Assembly (NCBI GenBank): GCA_030643245.1
Contig: DAOWME010000153.1
Coordinates: 1 to 7,406 of the forward strand
Source of the DNA: Deltaproteobacteria bacterium
Lineage (GTDB): Bacteria; Desulfobacterota; UBA8473
Length of the DNA: 7,406 nucleotides
Direction: 5' to 3'
Under the pieces are notes generated by a model. The model worked only from the letters and a program-made list of their open reading frames with translations, searched no databases and was not told the origin of the DNA. Shown piece by piece: positions 1-4,267 of the stretch (the first letter of the stretch is position 1; every line of letters begins with the position of its first letter). A program made the position numbers and the translations under genes.

Positions 1-122
1 GTGGCAAAAATCATTCCAAATCCTTGTTTTTCCGGCCAACTATTTTTCGAAAACTCAAGTAAATAATGAGTGCCTAAAATGCCTAAAGTTAAGGAATACG
101 CTCCAAAACAAGCATCCTTCAT
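1..122 (-). CDS. Possible 5' end of an unidentified gene, cut by the window edge
   Basis: An ATG at 122 opens a frame that runs without a stop to base 1, giving 40 residues that begin MKDACFGAYSLTLG. The first part is hydrophobic and aromatic (LTLGILGTHYLLEF) and could be one membrane segment; it is followed by a polar stretch (SKNSWPEKQ). I do not recognise the family. No Shine-Dalgarno sequence precedes the ATG, and an in-frame stop lies about 25 bases upstream. The start codon lies inside the left arm of the 112-222 inverted repeat, and a leftward intrinsic terminator sits only 29 bases upstream, so transcription would have to begin between them or read through. Two in-frame copies of a TTAGGC-type repeat make the Leu-Gly pairs. 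It may be a real truncated gene or a chance frame in repeat DNA. Confidence 0.28.
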   Translation of the reverse strand, partial: MKDACFGAYSLTLGILGTHYLLEFSKNSWPEKQGFGMIFA

Positions 123-222
123 AAAAGCTATAAAGTAGTTTACACTTTAGAATAAAAAAACGGTCTCGGCACCGTTGAAGCAGCCATAATTTAAAAAGTG
201 TAAACCGATGTATGAAGGATGC
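112..222. repeat. Long imperfect inverted repeat with nested arms
   Basis: Bases 112-123 (GCATCCTTCATA) are the exact reverse complement of 211-222. Nested inside, 138-148 (GTTTACACTTT) is the exact reverse complement of 195-205, and in the centre 159-164 pairs with 171-176. The arms are separated by unequal unpaired stretches (14 against 5 bases, then 10 against 18), so this is a bulged cruciform or RNA structure rather than a perfect palindrome. Both outer arms read TATGAAGGATGC outward. No target duplication is seen at the flanks. It could be a small mobile element, a mirrored regulatory region, or the extended base of the terminator. Confidence 0.7.
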
Positions 223-369
223 CTAAAAGTTTAGGGAAAGTTATGGTCAGAGTGCAGGGATAACTGGTACGGTGGACGGAAAATCCTACGGAGTGGCCCG
301 GTGGGTATACTACGCATTCCGCAGGTCAAGCGCAGAGATTAAATAACGACTATTTCGCGAGAAAGTCCA
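123..369. other. Gap downstream of mreB without a confident gene
   Basis: This stretch holds most of the inverted repeat, the leftward terminator, and a plus-strand frame from 227 to 346 that has no start codon and a stop immediately upstream. That frame includes the peptide GTVDGKSYGVARWVYYAF and is plausible as the degraded tail of a gene, but I cannot identify it. CGGAGTG (289-295) can pair with CATTCCG (315-321) through one G-U pair, a weak stem. There is no sign of mreC. Confidence 0.5.
151..176 (-). terminator. Intrinsic terminator reading leftward, probably ending the mreB transcript
   Basis: On the minus strand the sequence reads AACGGT, a six-base loop GCCGAG, ACCGTT, then a run that makes seven consecutive T including the last two stem bases. 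This is a standard stem plus U-tract. It lies about 194 bases beyond the mreB stop with no other confident gene between, so it most likely ends the mreB message after a long 3' tail. It sits at the centre of the 112-222 inverted repeat. Confidence 0.6.
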
Positions 370-1410
370 CTAAGACCGAATCATTATCTCTTTAAGGAAG
401 GAAAGCTCATCAAGTGCCTTTCCGGCGCCCAGGACTACAGCCGACAGAGGGTCGTCGGTTAGTGTTATTGGAAGGCCGGTTTCTTCCTGTAAAAGAATAT
501 CAAAGTCTTTCAGCAAAGCCCCCCCCCCAATCAGGACGATGCCGTTATCTACGATATCGGCAGCCAGTTCTGGGGGAGTTCCTTCAAGAGCGATTCTCAC
601 TGCCTCCAGTATTGTGTTAATGGGTTCAGCCAACGAACCTCTAATCTCCTCCGAATCAATCTCCAAGATTTTGGGAACACCGGCGACAAGGTCCCTGCCC
701 TTTACCTCCATGGTTATTATCTTTTCATTGGGATAGGCTGTACCTATATTTATCTTGATCAACTCGGCGGTTCTTTCTCCGATAAGAAGGTTATATGTCC
801 TCTTGATATATTGAATTATTGCTTCATCCATCTTGTTTCCCGCGACACGGACAGATTGGCTGTATACAATGCCCGATAAAGAGATAACAGCCACTTCGGT
901 GGTTCCTCCGCCGATGTCAACTACCATATTACCGGTAGGTTCACTAACAGGCAGTCCTGCACCAATTGCTGCTGCCATGGGTTCTTCAATGAGATATACC
1001 TCTCTGGCCCCTGCTGATTCGGCGGTTTCCTTAACCGCCCTCTTTTCAACTTGGGTGATCCCGGATGGAACGCAGATAATTATTCTCGGTCGAACCAGGG
1101 TGCGGCGGTTATGAATCTTTGTGATGAAGTATCTTAACATAGCCTCTGTGATCTCGAAGTCTGCTATCACTCCGTCCTTCATGGGACGTATCGCAACAAT
1201 ACTACCGGGAGTTCTTCCCAACATTTTTTTTGCATCCATCCCAACAGACAATACCTTCTTGGCGCCTCCGGTGTAATCATTCCGTATAGCAACGACTGAA
1301 GGTTCACTTAAGACGATACCTTTACCCTTGACATAAACGAGGGTATTTGACGTACCTAGATCGATGGCGAGATCATTGGAAAATAAGCCCACGATAGAAT
1401 CGATAAACAT
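370..1410 (-). CDS. mreB: Rod shape-determining protein MreB (bacterial actin)
   Basis: MreB polymerises under the inner membrane in an ATP-dependent way and guides the elongation machinery that builds the lateral cell wall. The 346-residue length is normal. Sugar-kinase/actin-fold motifs are intact: phosphate-1 DLGTSNT (17-23), phosphate-2 DIGGGTTE (165-172) and the adenosine motif IGGGA (294-298). The conserved GIVLSEPSVVA (31-41) and EEPMAAAIGAG (142-152) are also present. The N-terminal MFIDSIVGLF is amphipathic, as expected for the membrane-binding helix of Gram-negative MreB. The start is supported by AGGAG at 1417-1421, six bases before the ATG. The adenosine motif is encoded by ten consecutive G (519-528). 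No mreC follows within 369 bases, and the partner gene rodZ is divergent across a 710-base gap. Likely promoters lie at 1696-1732 and 1929-1957, which puts a MITE-like element in the leader. Confidence 0.97.
   Translation of the reverse strand: MFIDSIVGLFSNDLAIDLGTSNTLVYVKGKGIVLSEPSVVAIRNDYTGGAKKVLSVGMDAKKMLGRTPGSIVAIRPMKDGVIADFEITEAMLRYFITKIHNRRTLVRPRIIICVPSGITQVEKRAVKETAESAGAREVYLIEEPMAAAIGAGLPVSEPTGNMVVDIGGGTTEVAVISLSGIVYSQSVRVAGNKMDEAIIQYIKRTYNLLIGERTAELIKINIGTAYPNEKIITMEVKGRDLVAGVPKILEIDSEEIRGSLAEPINTILEAVRIALEGTPPELAADIVDNGIVLIGGGALLKDFDILLQEETGLPITLTDDPLSAVVLGAGKALDELSFLKEIMIRS
519..528 (-). repeat. Ten-base poly-G tract inside mreB
   Basis: On the coding strand ten consecutive G spell Gly295-Gly296-Gly297 plus the first base of Ala298, in the adenosine-binding motif. 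The reading frame is intact here. A tract this long is prone to replication slippage and to sequencing error, and a one-base change would replace the last 50 or so residues. Confidence 0.9.
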
Positions 1411-1503
1411 CTACTTCTCCTTTCTACTCGGAAGAACTCGGTCTCTTTCTTGATGAAGGGACAGAAAAGTTTAGCGAGTAGCAGGCGACACGATAGATTG
1501 AGG

Positions 1504-1690
1504 TTAGGGACGAGGCCGAAATAACTTCCCCATTTGTGCATCTCATCTTCAGGCCATTTTTGCCCGATCTTCAAGCACAAAATCCTCGAAATAGGTCAGA
1601 CTATTCCTGCGGTTTTGCGCTTTCAGATCGAACAAATCTAACCTAAATCTGAGCGCCAACTTGAGGAAGTTATTCCGGCCTCGTCCCTTA
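1504..1690. mobile_element. MITE-like element with 24-bp terminal inverted repeats
   Basis: Bases 1506-1529 and 1665-1688 are reverse complements with one mismatch in 24. They enclose a unit of about 181 bases that begins GGGACGAGGCC and ends GGCCTCGTCCC. TTA lies directly on both sides (1504-1506 and 1688-1690) and could be a 3-bp target duplication. However, the second copy also begins TTAGGG, so TTA may belong to the element or to a preferred target. The unit is too short for a transposase. Its left half contains the 77-base core found again at 7177-7253. If the mreB promoter call is right, the unit is transcribed as part of the mreB leader and its ends could form a long stem in the RNA. 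No transposase family is identifiable from the ends. Confidence 0.6.
1518..1594 (-). repeat. Dispersed repeat core, copy 1
   Basis: This 77-base segment matches 7177-7253 at 74 of 77 positions in the same orientation. It begins just inside the left terminal inverted repeat of the MITE-like element. On the minus strand, reading towards mreB, one frame ends YFEDFVLEDRAKMA followed by TGA, and another is open as KIGQKWPEDEMHKWGSYF. I regard both as accompanying the repeat rather than as proven genes. Confidence 0.85.
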
Positions 1691-1695
1691 TTGAA

Positions 1696-1732
1696 ATTAT
1701 AAGAATATATCAGGGGATATGTTACATATCAA
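1696..1732 (-). promoter_or_regulatory. Leftward sigma70-type promoter for mreB, at the edge of the MITE-like element
   Basis: On the minus strand TTGATA (1732-1727) is followed after 17 bases by TATATT (1709-1704), each one base from consensus. An overlapping alternative uses a perfect TATAAT (1701-1696) with GTAACA (1725-1720) 18 bases upstream. Transcription would start near 1688-1697, right at the boundary of the MITE-like element, giving mreB a leader of about 280 bases. The match is by eye only. Confidence 0.55.
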
Positions 1733-1756
1733 GCCAGAAATTAGAGAGCTAAAATC

Positions 1757-1781
1757 TGGGGGAATTGGCCCCGAGTTTTTT
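1757..1781 (+). terminator. Weak terminator-like hairpin with T-run
   Basis: GGGG, a seven-base loop GAATTGG and CCCC are followed by GAG and TTTTTT. The stem is short (four G-C pairs plus one T-G), so this is at best a weak rightward terminator. Read leftward the same stem is followed by only four T. It lies between the two leftward promoter copies and could reduce read-through from the upstream one. No rightward transcript that it would end is evident. Confidence 0.3.
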
Positions 1782-1928
1782 ATAAACGATTTAATTTGCC
1801 GTGGGATGATAAGCATAAAATTCAGCTAAGTTTGTGTCCCATGATTCCATTAATTTAATCACTGACACGTAGACTGTAATTATAAACATAACCGCAATTT
1901 TTGTGCCAAGGAGAACCAAACTGCACAG

Positions 1929-1957
1929 ACTATATCAGATATTGTTTTGCATATCAA
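1929..1957 (-). promoter_or_regulatory. Second leftward promoter, related to the one at 1704-1732
   Basis: On the minus strand TTGATA (1957-1952), a 17-base spacer and TATAGT (1934-1929) form a good sigma70-type site. It shares TTGATATG at the -35 end and CTGATATA at the -10 end with the proximal promoter, 225 bases closer to mreB. Its transcript would cross the 1757-1781 hairpin and the MITE-like element. It may be a distal mreB promoter or an ancient duplicate. Confidence 0.42.
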
Positions 1958-2082
1958 GCAGGAAGTTGAAGGTCTGTTCTAATAAGCCCCCCGAAAAGAG
2001 CGCATAAGGAAGCGAGTTCTACTTAAAGTGACGATAAGAAGAAAATCCAAATGCGTTTCCTTGGGGTTTAAGGGTCTTTTTC

Positions 2083-2111
2083 TTGAAAGAATTCATGATA
2101 TATGTTAAATT
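2083..2111 (+). promoter_or_regulatory. rodZ promoter with extended -10
   Basis: TTGAAA (2083-2088), a 17-base spacer and TAAATT (2106-2111) with TG at 2103-2104 form an extended -10 promoter. A start six to nine bases downstream falls at about 2118-2121, essentially on the rodZ ATG at 2121. There is no Shine-Dalgarno sequence between promoter and ATG, which fits a leaderless or nearly leaderless mRNA. Confidence 0.5.
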
Positions 2112-2120
2112 AAATATATT

Positions 2121-2954
2121 ATGGGTTCATTTGGAGAATATTTGAAGAAAGAGAGAGAGGCAAGATCTATCTCGCTTGAAGAGGTTTCGGAAGCGACAAA
2201 GATTAGAAGAGTTTTTCTCGAAGCGATAGAAGATGGCGATACGGATAAGCTACCTGCAAACGTCTTTATTAAGGGTTTTTTAAGGTCATACGCAAAATAT
2301 TTGGAAGTTGATAGCGCTGAGGTTCTGGCTGCATACCGCACATATATGGACAATATGACAAATAGTGACCAAGGCGATGCCGCTCCGCATAAAAAAAAGG
2401 TGTTGTGTCATCCTATACTGGTGATTGCACCAGTGGCGGTTATCTTACTGATTAGCCTCATGATCTATTTCAACTCAAGCAAAAAGGACGGGGTTGAATC
2501 GTGTGTTGCACCCATCAGTTCTGAGCTAATTGAAGCGCAGGAACCGCCAGGCATAGAGTCTGTGGGTAGGGCGCTTCCGTCTGTCGAGCTGGATAAGGGG
2601 TTTCCTGTAGCGGCCGAGAATTCAGAGGAGGAACCTTCTGCAACTGCATCAGAGGTCAGTGAAGGTGAGGCAGCATCAGCAGAGGAGGATATATTTCAGA
2701 TTGAAGAGAAGAAGACTCTCTTGGCCAAGGCCTCAGAGATGACGTGGCTCAGGATTCAGATCGATGATAAACCACCCATTGAGATGACCCTGAAACCAGG
2801 TGACAGTCACGCTTGGACAGGACTCAACGGGTTCAAGCTCGATGTCGGAAATGCCGGCGGAATTAACCTCTTTTATAATGGAAAAGAGATAAACAGACTC
2901 GGAGATACTGGACAGGTGGTCTCTTTAACTTTGCCAAACCAGAAAATTTGGTAA
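2121..2954 (+). CDS. rodZ: RodZ-type cytoskeletal membrane protein (HTH, one membrane span, DUF4115)
   Basis: RodZ links the MreB filament to the membrane and the elongation complex through an N-terminal helix-turn-helix domain. This 277-residue protein has the family order. An HTH_25-type domain occupies about residues 1-70 (FGEYLKKEREARSISLEEVS, then ATKIRRVFLEAIEDG and FIKGFLRSYAKYL). A basic KKK precedes a single hydrophobic span at about 95-117, so the N-terminus is inside. An acidic, low-complexity periplasmic linker covers about 125-200, and a C-terminal DUF4115-like domain covers about 205-272. The ATG at 2121 matches the usual N-terminus, and an in-frame stop lies just upstream. It has no Shine-Dalgarno and sits directly behind an extended -10 promoter. 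It diverges from mreB, its expected partner, and converges on purE with six bases between stops and no clear terminator. Confidence 0.9.
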   Translation: MGSFGEYLKKEREARSISLEEVSEATKIRRVFLEAIEDGDTDKLPANVFIKGFLRSYAKYLEVDSAEVLAAYRTYMDNMTNSDQGDAAPHKKKVLCHPILVIAPVAVILLISLMIYFNSSKKDGVESCVAPISSELIEAQEPPGIESVGRALPSVELDKGFPVAAENSEEEPSATASEVSEGEAASAEEDIFQIEEKKTLLAKASEMTWLRIQIDDKPPIEMTLKPGDSHAWTGLNGFKLDVGNAGGINLFYNGKEINRLGDTGQVVSLTLPNQKIW

Positions 2955-2960
2955 TGTTTC

Positions 2961-3476
2961 CTATGACGGGGTTGTTTTTATTCGCTTATCTAGGTTTTTT
3001 GCTTTTTCTTCCACTTCTAGGGCCATGTCTTTGCGATATACCTTCAATTTTTCCCTGAATTCCGACTGCCTCAAGCTCAATATCTGAACCGCAAAGATTG
3101 CCGCATTTTTTGCCCCTGCCTTTCCAATAGCCATTGTGGCAACGGGTATACCTCCAGGCATCTGGACTGTAGAGAGGAGTGCATCGAGACCATTCAAAGC
3201 AGACGAGCCGATAGGGATTCCAATTACCGGCAAGAGTGTCTCTGCGGCGATGAATCCTGCTAGATGTGCGGCTCCGCCCGCTCCGGCGATAATCACTTCG
3301 ATCCCTCTTTCAACAGCCGATTGAGCGTATTTTCTTGTTCTCTCAGGAGAACGATGAGCAGAAGAAATTGTTATTTCGTACTTTATTTCCATGTGATCCA
3401 GAACCTTTGTTGCAGACTCCATAACGGGCAAATCTGAGTCGCTGCCCATAACGATTCCAACTAATGGTTTTTGCAT
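2961..3476 (-). CDS. purE: N5-carboxyaminoimidazole ribonucleotide mutase PurE, class I
   Basis: PurE moves the carboxyl group of N5-CAIR to C4 to give CAIR, step six of de novo purine synthesis, in the cytoplasm. The 171-residue product has the small-family length and its signatures: GSDSDLPVM near the N-terminus, SAHRSPERT with the catalytic histidine, GAGGAAHLAGF, and IPIGSSALNGLDALLSTVQM followed by PGGIPVATMAIGKAGAKNAA. These fit class I (bacterial mutase) rather than the class II carboxylase. A frame extension to 3518 exists, but the ATG at 3476 is preferred. It begins MQKPLVGIVMGSDSD as in the family and has GAGGA (3486-3482) five bases before it. That site touches the stop of the preceding gene, implying coupled translation. 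The usual partner PurK, which makes N5-CAIR, is not in the window. It is the last gene of the operon. Confidence 0.96.
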   Translation of the reverse strand: MQKPLVGIVMGSDSDLPVMESATKVLDHMEIKYEITISSAHRSPERTRKYAQSAVERGIEVIIAGAGGAAHLAGFIAAETLLPVIGIPIGSSALNGLDALLSTVQMPGGIPVATMAIGKAGAKNAAIFAVQILSLRQSEFREKLKVYRKDMALEVEEKAKNLDKRIKTTPS

Positions 3477-3486
3477 GTGATTCCTC

Positions 3487-4257
3487 TCATGTTCCCAGCA
3501 GTTTCTGAGCTTTGGCAAGGAGCTCTATTATTTCAGTATTCTCAGGGTTAACCTTCAAGGCTTTTTTGCAAATCTCTACGGCACTTTCAAACCAGCCACC
3601 TTCTATGAGACTCTCCGCAGCGAACGAAAACGCCTCTTTGAGGCCTCCTTCGTACATGGAACCGAAGATTTGCTTCAAAGCGTTTTTGCCAAAAACCTGT
3701 TCAACCAGCTCTTCGTTGTCTATGAGGAGGAGTATTAGCAATCGGTTCCTTGAATAGTTTTGAAGGATGGTCCTCAGTTGATCAGTGGCTTTGGAAAACA
3801 GGTAATCAATCCTCTTCATTTCTCCCATCAAATCTTTTCCTGTCTTTTTTACAAAGAGACCATATTCCTTCAGTATCTTCTTAACCTCAACGGGGAAGTC
3901 TTTGTCCTCTCCAATCTCTTCATGCCTTCGCCAATAGAGATCCAGGTGATAGATATCTTCTTTGAGTTTCATGCACTCATGAAAGATAGAACCCAGGACC
4001 CAGTCAAAGAGGAGCTCGTGCATCCCTATGCCTGATCTCTTGTCTCTGAATAAAGAGTGGCAAAGGTCTTTGAGTGTCCACAGAGGTCCTTTTCTTAGCT
4101 CTGTCCCCACCCACCAATCCATCTCTCGAAACGGCAGACTACCAACATCCCTGTACTGGGCGTATAGTCCATCAAAGAAGAGTTTTGTTTTAAAAAACTG
4201 ACTTACCAACTCCTTGATAAACATATCTTTTCTGTGTTCAAACCAGTCGTTTTTCAT
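3487..4257 (-). CDS. Unidentified protein with a C-terminal TPR-like segment
   Basis: I do not recognise a named family. The 256-residue product has no signal peptide or clear membrane span and looks mostly helical and cytoplasmic. Residues 1-115 are rich in aromatics and charge (MDWWVGTELRKGPLW at 46-60, FDWVLGSIFHE at 84-94, LDLYWRRHEE at 105-114). Residues about 207-240 (AFSFAAESLIEGGWFESAVE, then a CKKALKVNPEN end) look like one TPR unit, with a second helix pair possible to the end. TPR units normally bind other proteins. The ATG at 4257 is chosen because it lies 10 bases after the purD stop. A longer frame to 4392 would run inside purD. Its Shine-Dalgarno is weak (AGA), suggesting re-initiation after purD. 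The position between purD and purE suggests co-expression with purine enzymes, but a purine role is only inference. Confidence 0.85.
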   Translation of the reverse strand: MKNDWFEHRKDMFIKELVSQFFKTKLFFDGLYAQYRDVGSLPFREMDWWVGTELRKGPLWTLKDLCHSLFRDKRSGIGMHELLFDWVLGSIFHECMKLKEDIYHLDLYWRRHEEIGEDKDFPVEVKKILKEYGLFVKKTGKDLMGEMKRIDYLFSKATDQLRTILQNYSRNRLLILLLIDNEELVEQVFGKNALKQIFGSMYEGGLKEAFSFAAESLIEGGWFESAVEICKKALKVNPENTEIIELLAKAQKLLGT

Positions 4258-4267
4258 GGTGTTGTCT

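Larger units (their letters stand above)
1411..2120. other. Divergent intergenic region between mreB and rodZ
   Basis: This 710-base gap has no confident gene. From left to right it holds the mreB ribosome-binding site, a MITE-like element, a leftward promoter at the element's right edge, a hairpin with a T-run, a second related leftward promoter, and the rightward rodZ promoter. In the remaining parts, about 1785-1925 and 1960-2080, I see only AT-rich sequence with no further structure I can support. Confidence 0.8.

Noticed and set aside
833..1114. Plus-strand frame of 93 codons opposite mreB
   Set aside because: It is antisense to conserved MreB motifs and has no independent support. The other frames opposite mreB, purE, the TPR gene, purD and the lipoprotein gene were set aside for the same reason.
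1356..1580. Minus-strand frame of 74 codons running into the mreB start
   Set aside because: It overlaps mreB in another frame, covers the mreB ribosome site and is explained by the repeat core plus leader sequence.
1719..1829. Plus-strand frame of 36 codons starting MLHIKPEIRELK
   Set aside because: AGGGG is only two bases from the ATG, too close for a ribosome site. The frame lies across a leftward promoter and the 1757-1781 hairpin, and the related sequence at about 1952 stops after a few codons.
3477..3518. Longer purE start at 3518
   Set aside because: The 14 extra residues overlap the preceding gene and do not fit the family N-terminus; the ATG at 3476 has a good ribosome site.
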